Shown: positions 1-6,993 of the stretch, piece after piece
Position numbering within the stretch: the stretch's first letter is position 1
Layout: every line of letters starts with the position of its first letter
Notes under the pieces: generated by a model
Seen by the model: the letters and a program-made list of their open reading frames with translations, nothing else
Databases searched by the model: none
What the model was told of the DNA's origin: nothing
Made by a program: the position numbers and the translations under genes
DNA from: Bacteriovoracaceae bacterium
GTDB lineage: Bacteria > Bdellovibrionota > Bacteriovoracia > Bacteriovoracales > Bacteriovoracaceae
DNA length: 36,910 nt
Assembly: GCA_947448205.1 (NCBI GenBank)
Contig: CANFNL010000010.1
Coordinates: 1-36,910, forward strand
Reading direction: 5' to 3'

Positions 1-188
1 CCTATTCCTAGAGCTAAGTCTAAGCTTAAGCAACCGGTTGGGATAAATGCCATTTTCTCAACAGTTGTTTTATTGTCGAGCTTCATGATCGCACCTTTAC
101 CAAATTGTTTTTCAATAGCTGAAAGGGCAAGATCAAGGGCCTTTAATTTTTCTGGAGATGGTGAAGTTGATACTTTCTGTAATGACAT
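1..188 (-). CDS. recA: RecA recombinase, N-terminal part (cut by window edge)
   Basis: The first 62 codons of RecA, the ATP-dependent strand-exchange protein of homologous recombination and SOS induction. Reading leftward from the ATG at 188, the product starts [20 protein letters not shown] and continues through the diagnostic [13 protein letters not shown] and a [13 protein letters not shown] segment just before the Walker A loop, which lies outside the window. A strong ribosome site (GGAGGAA at 191-197) fixes the start. The 208-nt gap to pgpA carries two short inverted repeats described separately. The usual cinA gene between pgpA and recA is absent here. The identity is certain from the sequence. 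What cannot be seen is whether the rest of the gene is intact. Confidence 0.95.
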   Translation of the reverse strand, partial: MSLQKVSTSPSPEKLKALDLALSAIEKQFGKGAIMKLDNKTTVEKMAFIPTGCLSLDLALGI

Positions 189-291
189 GATTCCTCCGAA
201 GTGTGTGACAAAATGCTTACACGTTTTTATTTTTATTGTGAATTCTCTAGCAAAATGTTTTTCCTATTTAATAACCAAAAGAGTGCTATTA

Positions 292-341
292 CTAGACGAA
301 TTAGGTCTAGAATCTCACTATTTGATTAGACAGAAATCAAA
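292..341. promoter_or_regulatory. two inverted repeats in the recA upstream region
   Basis: CTAGAC-N7-GTCTAG lies at 292-310 and TTTGATT-N7-AATCAAA at 321-341, both in the gap upstream of recA. They could be protein-binding sites, but neither matches the TTACN3GTAA LexA box I recall for Bdellovibrio, and AT-rich DNA yields such dyads by chance. Only the symmetry is seen; the function is a guess. Confidence 0.25.
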
Positions 342-396
342 ACTTGCTACTGAATTAGTTTGTGCGTAGTTTTTGCGTAAGTCAAGCATTGATTTA

Positions 397-885
397 TTAT
401 TTTAAAATAAATTGTGCAATGACTAAGTAGAGCGATCCGGCATAGATCCCGCTAATTATATCATCAATTATTGTTCCATAGCCGTGTTGAACTTTTTTAT
501 CAAAATAAGAAGCTGGCCAAATTTTAGCGATATCAAAAAATCTAAACAAAATAAAAAGTATGAAGAGGTGTAGAAGATTGTGCTCTCTAATGAAAAGCCA
601 GGCCGTGCTCATGCCTAGAACTTCGTCGATGACAATCCATTGAGGATCGTGCAGGTTAAATTCTTTTTGGATAACTTCTGCGATGAAGCAGGAAATAATT
701 GTGACAATGGTAATAAAAGGAATAAAAAGGAAAAAAGGTGGGTGAAATCGACCAATTCCATAAAGTAAAGGAAGGGTTGCTAAAGTTCCCCAGGTACCTG
801 GGGCAAAAGGCAAGTAACCAACTCCGAAAAAGGAGAGGAAAAGTATATCTAGTCTTTTAAGTGGTGGTCGATTATCTTGATTCAT
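397..885 (-). CDS. pgpA: phosphatidylglycerophosphatase A
   Basis: Membrane phosphatase that removes the terminal phosphate of phosphatidylglycerol phosphate to give phosphatidylglycerol. The 162-residue product has the family's landmarks in order: an N-terminal GTWGTLATLPL segment (about residues 31-41), a central DPQWIVIDEVLGM acidic motif (about 80-92) and a C-terminal FRFFDIAKIWPA followed by HGYGTIIDDIISGIYAG, with hydrophobic helices between. The length is normal for the family. It reads toward recA, matching the frequent pgpA-recA neighbourhood. No clear ribosome site precedes the ATG at 885. The start lies very close to the divergent gene on the other strand, so the two must share a very short promoter region or the other gene's start is internal. 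Confidence 0.93.
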   Translation of the reverse strand: MNQDNRPPLKRLDILFLSFFGVGYLPFAPGTWGTLATLPLLYGIGRFHPPFFLFIPFITIVTIISCFIAEVIQKEFNLHDPQWIVIDEVLGMSTAWLFIREHNLLHLFILFILFRFFDIAKIWPASYFDKKVQHGYGTIIDDIISGIYAGSLYLVIAQFILK

Positions 886-932
886 TAGATAATAATTCTA
901 GCGAAAAATGCCCGAGCTTACAAAGGCTAATA

Positions 933-2174
933 ATGGATAGACCGAGTTACTTGCAAAAATATATGTTCGACTGGGAAATTCTCGACGTAGTTGTCAGTGG
1001 GAAATCAGCGCTCGATACTAAAAATTTTCTTGGCCCAATGTCTAATATCGAGCAAGTCAATCAATTCTTAAAAGGATATGGTCTCGACCCTGCTGATCAT
1101 GTAACGAAAGCAGAATTATTTGGAAATTTCCAAGAAGCTCTACAATTTATCAAGCGTTATTTCCTTAAAGAAGGAAACCCAGATGGATTGGATTTAAAAT
1201 TACCTAATTCTCTTTTGATGATCTCTGATATTAGCCAACTTTTTTTGATGGCAACAGATGATACACCAACCAAAAGAGAAGATAAATTATGGGCGGAAAT
1301 CATTTTAAAAGTTATGCACACAATTGTTCATGCTGATAAGGATCTTCGATCTAATTATTTTAATATTATTCAAACCCAAATTTTTGATCGTTTTTATAAA
1401 TATATTTTTAGAAGCAGTGACGATAAACTTTTTATTGGAATTAAAGATTCTGAATCGGTAGTCTCTCTTGTGGATTTTGAGACAAAATCAAAAAAAACCC
1501 GCGACAGTGTTATAATTAAACTACTTCATAAAGCTGAAAATGTAGCAGAAGAATTGTTTGATCGAGTTGGTGTTCGCTTCGTTACAGAATCGCGCTTTGA
1601 TACACTTCGAGTTATTCGTTTTTTAGTGGAAAAAAATATCGTTATTCCGCACAATAACAAACCTAGCCGAGCCATAAACACAATGATTGATCTACCCCAG
1701 TTTAAAGAGGCACATCAGCGAGTTATAAAAATGGCTTTAAGAAATAATTTATCAGAGGAGCGTTTTGTTGCAGCAATGGAGAGGGAGATTTTAGATTGCA
1801 ATCTTCAAGGTGAGACCAATGAGCGTAATAAGTTTACCTCTAAGAGTTACCAATCGATACAGTTTACTTGTCGCCAACTCATCGAATATAAAAATCCGTT
1901 CTTACAGGAATTTAATGACCTAAGAAGAATTGCTAAAAATTTAAATTCTGAAGAAAATGAATTAGCAAAACGAGTTTTGAGCATGGATATTTCATTGGTC
2001 GCAAGGGATATTCGTTTCTTTTATCCTTATGAAATTCAAATTGTTGACAAAGTTGCTTTTCAGGAAAACTCGCAAGGTGATGCCTCTCACATAGAGTATA
2101 AAAGAAGTCAGGTGCAATCTGCCTTAAAGCGTATTTTTAAGTCGATGATTGAATTTAAAAATATCAAAATTTAA
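933..2174 (+). CDS. divergent RelA/SpoT-synthetase-like protein (TIGR04552-type)
   Basis: A 413-residue cytosolic protein that looks like a diverged (p)ppGpp-synthetase fold. Three RelA/SpoT landmarks occur in the right order: FDRVGVRF (Asp about residue 210, as in the D-x-x-G-x-R motif that binds metal), SYQSIQFT (Tyr about 306, as in the guanine-stacking YQSLH motif) and YEIQIVDK (Glu about 367, as in the catalytic EIQIRT motif). The gaps between these motifs are about 50 residues longer than in RelA, and there is no HD hydrolase, TGS or ACT domain. I recall a family of unknown function in Myxococcota/Bdellovibrionota (TIGR04552) with this look. An in-frame ATG at 861 would overlap the divergent pgpA by 25 nt, so the ATG at 933 is preferred, though its ribosome site is weak. 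The 3' end overlaps the convergent hydrolase gene by 4 nt. Synthetase activity is inference only. Confidence 0.6.
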   Translation: MDRPSYLQKYMFDWEILDVVVSGKSALDTKNFLGPMSNIEQVNQFLKGYGLDPADHVTKAELFGNFQEALQFIKRYFLKEGNPDGLDLKLPNSLLMISDISQLFLMATDDTPTKREDKLWAEIILKVMHTIVHADKDLRSNYFNIIQTQIFDRFYKYIFRSSDDKLFIGIKDSESVVSLVDFETKSKKTRDSVIIKLLHKAENVAEELFDRVGVRFVTESRFDTLRVIRFLVEKNIVIPHNNKPSRAINTMIDLPQFKEAHQRVIKMALRNNLSEERFVAAMEREILDCNLQGETNERNKFTSKSYQSIQFTCRQLIEYKNPFLQEFNDLRRIAKNLNSEENELAKRVLSMDISLVARDIRFFYPYEIQIVDKVAFQENSQGDASHIEYKRSQVQSALKRIFKSMIEFKNIKI

Positions 2175-3085
2175 TTTCTATTTTCCACTTTATCAATAAA
2201 GCGACCTAGTCTTTGATTAATTAGTTCTGGAAAATCCGCTTGGGGAACGTGGCTGCCATCTTTAACAATGTAGATTTCGCTCTGAGGAAGATTGGTTGTT
2301 AAAATTCTTTGCAAGTAATTTGGAATAATTTTATCTTTATCCCCACCAATGACAAGCGTAGGAGTGTTTATTGATTCAAGGTGATTAATAATGTCGTGGT
2401 CGTGCATAATCTTTAATAGATGAAAGAACAAAGCTTCAGGGAGTTCGCTGATTTTTTTCATGTAAAGCTGAATAAATTCCAAATCAACTTGCTTTTTATT
2501 AAAACCACCATCGAAAATAGCATATTGGGCAATTGGGTTTTTATAAGAATGACTCCAGAAGCTTTTAAAAAATGCAGGATATTTTTTAGTAAAATTTTTT
2601 AGATAAGGCTCAACAATGTCGAATATATTTGAATCAAACATTACATCTTGAGGAGGAATAACTGTTCCTGAAATTAGAACTTGTCCGATCATATCTTCTG
2701 GGTAGCGCCTTGCATGTTCCAGACAAATATTGACTCCCATACTATGTCCAACAAAGATAGATTTTTTGATTTGTAAGTTCTCAATGAGTTCATGAAGATC
2801 TTTAGTAATGTTTGGAAAATTACAAGTTTCTATATCTCCATCCTGAGAAGAAGCGAAATGAAAACGATAATCATGAATCAATATTTGGTAACCTCTTTCT
2901 TCGAAGTAGGGGATTTGAAATTTATAATGATTGTTACTACAAAGTAGTCCATAGATAAATATTAGCACAGGTCTCTTGGAATCAAGATTCTCTGTTGAAA
3001 AGTTAGTATTATAAAATATTCGTATTCCATCTTTTGTATAGAAATAATTAGGATGATTTTTTTTAAACACGAGTAGTTCCTTCAA
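2171..3085 (-). CDS. alpha/beta-fold hydrolase
   Basis: A 304-residue soluble serine hydrolase of the alpha/beta superfamily. The nucleophile elbow GHSMG (about residue 113) follows a beta strand (SIFVG). A candidate acid sits in VIGGDKDKIIP near residue 250, and the histidine in KDGSHVPQADFPE near 280, so a Ser-Asp-His triad appears complete. An HNHYKFQIPYF-type oxyanion region precedes. No signal peptide is visible. The substrate cannot be inferred; relatives include esterases, lactonases and haloperoxidase-like enzymes. Its start overlaps the end of the FHA gene by 23 nt, implying co-transcription and translational coupling. It converges on the RelA/SpoT-like gene with a 4-nt overlap, leaving no room for a terminator. 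Confidence 0.85.
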   Translation of the reverse strand: MKELLVFKKNHPNYFYTKDGIRIFYNTNFSTENLDSKRPVLIFIYGLLCSNNHYKFQIPYFEERGYQILIHDYRFHFASSQDGDIETCNFPNITKDLHELIENLQIKKSIFVGHSMGVNICLEHARRYPEDMIGQVLISGTVIPPQDVMFDSNIFDIVEPYLKNFTKKYPAFFKSFWSHSYKNPIAQYAIFDGGFNKKQVDLEFIQLYMKKISELPEALFFHLLKIMHDHDIINHLESINTPTLVIGGDKDKIIPNYLQRILTTNLPQSEIYIVKDGSHVPQADFPELINQRLGRFIDKVENRN

Positions 3086-3488
3086 GTTCGATTAATACTT
3101 CTTCGATGAAGTCCAATGCAAATTTAAGTTCAGGCGCCTCTTTGCTAAATTCTTCATAGGTTGCAGAAAAATCTTCGACCCTGTTTGTGAGAGCATAGTT
3201 TATTATACGAATATTGTGAGAAGCAAAAGAGAGAGTATCATTAATATGTAATTTTAAACTACCACTTAGCTTTTTCCCATTAATGAAAAAATAGGGAGAT
3301 TGGGGGGAACTTTGGATAATAAGTTGATTTTGAACTATTTTTAAAGTGAGATATTTTAGTGGAAGTTCTCGATTAAGAAAAACAAGGTCATTTTTTTTAG
3401 ATCGTCCAATACTTATTTGATCGAATTCATATTCATAGAGCCCTAGAGCTAGTGGTTCGCTACTGTTAATTACTTCGATATGGATCAT
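3063..3488 (-). CDS. FHA-domain protein
   Basis: A 141-residue protein built around one forkhead-associated domain, a phosphothreonine-binding module. The signature ISIGRSKKNDLVF (about residues 26-38) gives the Gly-Arg pair of the binding loop. The later FFINGKKLSGSLKLHINDTLSF segment matches the N-G and D-x-L strands. The canonical Ser-x-x-His of the second loop is not evident (it reads LPLKYLTLKI), so phosphopeptide binding may be weakened. A charged helical tail of about 40 residues follows. It sits 27 nt downstream of recG and overlaps the hydrolase gene, so the pair probably acts together. No Ser/Thr kinase is visible in the window. FHA assignment is confident; partner and role are unknown. 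Confidence 0.8.
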   Translation of the reverse strand: MIHIEVINSSEPLALGLYEYEFDQISIGRSKKNDLVFLNRELPLKYLTLKIVQNQLIIQSSPQSPYFFINGKKLSGSLKLHINDTLSFASHNIRIINYALTNRVEDFSATYEEFSKEAPELKFALDFIEEVLIELEGTTRV

Positions 3489-3515
3489 GAAATTATTATA
3501 ACAAAAAAATCGTTG

Positions 3516-5651
3516 TTAGACTGTAGTGAAAATTCGTTCATCCTCAGCGTATTTAATTAATAGTTTTTCGACTTCAGAATCTTTATTTTGAATCAATTGG
3601 TAGGCATCCTCTCTAGCTTCATATAAAATATCGGAATGTAAAACAATATTAGCTAGCCGTTTTTGGGTAGCACTTCCTGATTGATCTGTACCAAAAAGAT
3701 CACCTTCTCCTCGGATTTTTAAATCTTCTTCGGAAATCTTGAAACCATCAGTGTTATTTTCAATAACTTTCAATCTCTCCATACTTAAATTGGAAATACT
3801 TTTGTCGTTAACAAGAAAACAAAAGCCAGGTTTATCGCCTCTGCCCACACGACCTCTGAGTTGGTGAAGTGAAGATAGACCAAATCGTTCGGGATTCATA
3901 ATTGCCATAACTGTAGCATTAATTACATTTATTCCCACTTCAATTACACTTGTAGAAACTAAAATATCAATTTTATGATCTTTGAAGGCTTGAAACATTT
4001 CACTTTTTTCATCTGATTTCATTTGGCCGTGAAGACCTTCGACAACATACTCTGGAAAATATTTTTTGAATTGCTCGAGAATATTAACTAGGTTATGAAA
4101 ATCCTGATCAACTTCAAGGCTCTCATTTATAGCAGGAACAACAATATAAATCTGCTCTTTTAAAGTAAGTCTTGTTTTTATAAAATTTAAAAACTGTTGG
4201 TATTTGTCGACAGTAACAATTCGAGTTTTATGCCCTTTGCGGCCAGATGGCATAACTTTTATTGTCGAAATATCTAAATCACCATATTGAGTAAGCGAGA
4301 GTGATCTTGGTATTGGAGTAGCAGACATTATTAGACAGTGAGCACCAGTTGTTTTGCTTATCAGTCTTATACGTTGGTCAACTCCAAATTTATGTTGCTC
4401 GTCTATAATGGCAAGCCCTAATTCCTTAAAGTGAACGCTTTTTTGTATCAGAGAGTGAGTTCCAATTATAAAATCAATTTTGCCTTCTTCTAAATCTTTT
4501 TGAATTATTTTTTTTTCTTTAGCCGCAGTTGAGCCTAGCAGTAGTCGAATATTGTATTGAGAGGAATTAAAGAGTTCCTTGGAACTCATAAAATGTTGGA
4601 TTGCCAATGCTTCTGTCGGACACATCAATGCTACTTGTGCCTTATTTGCAATAACGATCATGGCTGCGAGCATAGCTATCGTCGTTTTTCCACAACCAAC
4701 ATCTCCTTGAACCAATCTCATCATTGGATGAGCACCGGACAAATCTGCAATTACATCTAGCATTGCTTTTATTTGGTCATTGGTTAAATTATAAGGATAG
4801 CGCGAACAAAAATTTTCGAAGTCAGCTTGTTCAACTTTATAATTTTTTGCAAGTGGTTTTTTAAAATACTGTCGGCGAAGATGTATTTTGATTTGATCTA
4901 AGAAAAACTCCTCATAAATTAAACGCTTTTCAGCGTTCGATTCAAGTTCAGGAGTAGGTTTTACTTTGGCATGTATCACTTTAAAAGCTTCAGAAATTGA
5001 GAGAAATTTTTTTTTATCAATGAGGCTCTTTGGTAGTGTTTCTGGAATATTATTCCAAAGCTCGTTAGGGATTTTATCGAAAATTTTTTTTATATATATG
5101 CCTGAAATTGTATTAACTGTAGGATACTGAATTTTAAGTTCATTTGAAACTGTAACAAAAGGAGAGTCGCTTTCAACAGATTCAATTTGAAAAAAGTCAG
5201 GATTAGTAAATTGTAATTGACCATTAAAGACGCTGGCTTCACCCATGAATTCGATATAGGTTGCTTTGGAAATTTTGTCTTTTACCGAGCCATAGCTATT
5301 AAACCACTTTAGAGAGACAATTTTATCAGACAGGGTGTCTTGGACGTGAACCATGACATTGTAAAGCATGGCCCGAGCTTTGCCTTTAATTTTAAAATTG
5401 GGCTTGGCTTGAATATTTAAAATCTTTGCTCTTCCAATAAAGAGACGGCCCTCTTCAATAAAATCAAAATTACGAAGAGGGGGAAGTTCAACTACTCGCA
5501 AAGGAAAAATCCAAAGCATATCTTCTAAATCAAGAATTCCAGCAGCGTTAAGTTTTTCAATAGATTTAATTGAAGCTTTGCCAAGCAAAGCTTCAAGACT
5601 AGATGACCAGGTAAGTATTTTAGTCGATGAATTCAAACGATTCAATTTCAT
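3516..5651 (-). CDS. recG: ATP-dependent DNA helicase RecG
   Basis: Superfamily 2 helicase that remodels stalled forks and Holliday junctions. An N-terminal OB-like wedge region (about residues 60-150) precedes the motor. The motor shows Walker A GDVGCGKTT (about 317), a DEQHKFG motif II (about 415), the TATPIPRSL-type motif III (here SATPIPRS), then VSTSVIEVGINV and QLRGRVGRG in the second RecA lobe. About 711 residues, normal for RecG. The reading frame stays open upstream to an ATG at 5708, but that would bury it 89 nt inside greA. The ATG at 5651 has GGAG just upstream and overlaps greA by 32 nt, so it is preferred; the true start is uncertain by tens of codons. It is co-directional with greA and the FHA-hydrolase pair. 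Confidence 0.95.
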   Translation of the reverse strand: MKLNRLNSSTKILTWSSSLEALLGKASIKSIEKLNAAGILDLEDMLWIFPLRVVELPPLRNFDFIEEGRLFIGRAKILNIQAKPNFKIKGKARAMLYNVMVHVQDTLSDKIVSLKWFNSYGSVKDKISKATYIEFMGEASVFNGQLQFTNPDFFQIESVESDSPFVTVSNELKIQYPTVNTISGIYIKKIFDKIPNELWNNIPETLPKSLIDKKKFLSISEAFKVIHAKVKPTPELESNAEKRLIYEEFFLDQIKIHLRRQYFKKPLAKNYKVEQADFENFCSRYPYNLTNDQIKAMLDVIADLSGAHPMMRLVQGDVGCGKTTIAMLAAMIVIANKAQVALMCPTEALAIQHFMSSKELFNSSQYNIRLLLGSTAAKEKKIIQKDLEEGKIDFIIGTHSLIQKSVHFKELGLAIIDEQHKFGVDQRIRLISKTTGAHCLIMSATPIPRSLSLTQYGDLDISTIKVMPSGRKGHKTRIVTVDKYQQFLNFIKTRLTLKEQIYIVVPAINESLEVDQDFHNLVNILEQFKKYFPEYVVEGLHGQMKSDEKSEMFQAFKDHKIDILVSTSVIEVGINVINATVMAIMNPERFGLSSLHQLRGRVGRGDKPGFCFLVNDKSISNLSMERLKVIENNTDGFKISEEDLKIRGEGDLFGTDQSGSATQKRLANIVLHSDILYEAREDAYQLIQNKDSEVEKLLIKYAEDERIFTTV

Positions 5652-6096
5652 ACTCCACATCACCCTTTGGAGCTTTGACGATAATTGTATCGCCTTCCTC
5701 TTTTCCAATAAGTGCTCTACCTAGTGGACTGCTATAAGAAATTTTATTTTCTTTAAACTCTGCTTCATCATCACCAACAACTTTATAGATGTGCCTTGTT
5801 CCTTTTTCAGTGTCGTGTAGTGTAACAGAGGCACCAAAGACAATTTTAGAGCTTTTTATTTTTGAGACTTCAATTACTCTTGATCTAGCGATAATCCCTT
5901 GCAGTTGCGAGATTCTGCCTTCGACAATTGATTGCCTCTCTTTAGCTGAATGGTATTCGGCATTTTCTTTTAGGTCGCCAAGTTCGCGGGCCTCAGAGAT
6001 AGCCACTTTAATTTCTTCGCGCTCAACTTTAACCAAATGATTAAGTTCAGCTTCAATTTTATTTTTTCCGGCCAAGGTTATAGGTACTTCATCCAT
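5620..6096 (-). CDS. greA: transcription elongation factor GreA
   Basis: Stimulates cleavage of backtracked RNA in the RNA polymerase secondary channel. The 158-residue product has the full GreA layout: MDEVPITLAGKNKIEAEL at the N-terminus, the coiled-coil finger with EARELGDLKENAEYHSAKE (about residues 36-54; the acidic D-x-x-E-N tip is intact), then the C-terminal FKBP-like domain with SPLGRALIGKEEGD (about 124-137). It lies between a Cys-rich small gene (18-nt gap) and recG (overlap), so these minus-strand genes probably form one operon. The length is normal and nothing is missing. Confidence 0.96.
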   Translation of the reverse strand: MDEVPITLAGKNKIEAELNHLVKVEREEIKVAISEARELGDLKENAEYHSAKERQSIVEGRISQLQGIIARSRVIEVSKIKSSKIVFGASVTLHDTEKGTRHIYKVVGDDEAEFKENKISYSSPLGRALIGKEEGDTIIVKAPKGDVEYEIESFEFID

Positions 6097-6114
6097 AGAG
6101 ATTTCCTTTCAATT

Positions 6115-6420
6115 TTATTTTTTAAAGAGTGCATCGGCAGAACTAATCAAGGCCTCTTTAGAAGGACCGTTTGTACTTCCATCAGAGAGAATGAAATAGT
6201 CGCAAAAGTTATCTTTTTCTTTATCAACCACACGGTCTGCGTTTGTTTCATGACATTCGTTATAGACTTTAGGATCAAAGAATTTACACATTCTACAACA
6301 ATGCAGACTCTTAGAGCAATAGGGACATTCTTCAGTTCTCGTGATTTTGAACTGACCTAAAACAGGGATGCTTTTTTGACAACTATAACATTTAAAACTT
6401 TGAGGGTTTTGATTTATCAT
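6115..6420 (-). CDS. small Cys-rich (zinc-ribbon-like) protein of unknown function
   Basis: A 101-residue soluble protein that I do not recognise. Its first 60 residues hold eight cysteines: FKCYSCQK, ECPYCSK, HCCRMCKFFDP and NECHE, the spacing expected of one or two zinc ribbons, plus a further DNFCDYF. The tail is polar. The start is fixed by an ATG overlapping the previous gene's stop (TAATG at 6422-6418) with GGAG six bases upstream. An upstream in-frame ATG at 6432 has no such site. It is translationally coupled to the exported protein before it and lies 18 nt from greA, so a link to transcription is possible but is only a guess from position. Zinc binding is inferred from the Cys pairs. 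Confidence 0.75.
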   Translation of the reverse strand: MINQNPQSFKCYSCQKSIPVLGQFKITRTEECPYCSKSLHCCRMCKFFDPKVYNECHETNADRVVDKEKDNFCDYFILSDGSTNGPSKEALISSADALFKK

Positions 6421-6932
6421 TAAAAACTCCATTCTTTGGCCAAGCCAATTTTTAATCCAGAAAAGTCTAATCGACTTTCTCGGTCATCTCCTGGATTGAA
6501 GTAAATTTTAGGAAGATTGCGCTTGTTATATTCCTCTATCGATCTATTGAGATTGACTTCGTTGCCAACTTCTAAAGTTCGAGCAATGAGAAAATTTACT
6601 AAGATAGTCGCACTGCCAGAAATAATATAAATCTGGCGGTCTTGAGAGTTTGAACTAAAAAAACCTAGCAGTAAAAGTCCGGTGCCGGCCGATCCTATAA
6701 TGGCATTTGGCCAATGAATAGCTGAGTTTTTTTGATATGTATTTAAATACTCCAAGGCAATTGGATCTTTTTCGAGATGATAGCGAAGGCCTTCTCCCTT
6801 TTCAGATGCATTGGAATCAACCAAAACCTCTTGAAAATTAATAACAGCAACACGACTGCATGTTTGAACAGCATTCGCAGTTTGATTGCAGATGATTCCA
6901 AATAAAATGAACAACAAAAGAAAATTACGCAA
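6420..6932 (-). CDS. exported/membrane protein of unknown function
   Basis: About 170 residues. A hydrophobic N-terminus (RNFLLLFILFGIICNQTANA) reads as a signal peptide with ANA as a plausible signal-peptidase site. Two later hydrophobic stretches (AIIGSAGTGLLLLGFF and QIYIISGSATILVNFLIA) look like a membrane hairpin, and a conserved-looking SRVAVINFQEVLVDSNASEK segment follows the signal. The preferred start is the TTG at 6932, with AGAGG five bases upstream. In-frame alternatives are an ATG at 6995 and a TTG at 7028, which overlap the divergent kinase gene and would place charged residues before the signal. The last codon overlaps the next gene's ATG. No family recognised; function not inferred. 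Confidence 0.6.
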   Translation of the reverse strand: MRNFLLLFILFGIICNQTANAVQTCSRVAVINFQEVLVDSNASEKGEGLRYHLEKDPIALEYLNTYQKNSAIHWPNAIIGSAGTGLLLLGFFSSNSQDRQIYIISGSATILVNFLIARTLEVGNEVNLNRSIEEYNKRNLPKIYFNPGDDRESRLDFSGLKIGLAKEWSF

Positions 6933-6993
6933 TTTTACCTCTATTTTGATTTTATGATTATAATATAGCCATACCCTATTCAAAAGGTTTTTC

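Noticed and set aside
189-260. TTAC fragment resembling half a LexA box before recA
   Set aside because: The second half GTAA is not found at the proper 3-base spacing.
281-288. GAGTGCTA resembling half of the HrcA CIRCE element
   Set aside because: The matching TTAGCACTC half is missing, so it is a chance match.
73-369. An open plus-strand frame over the recA start
   Set aside because: It runs antisense to recA, whose protein and ribosome site are unmistakable, and it resembles nothing.
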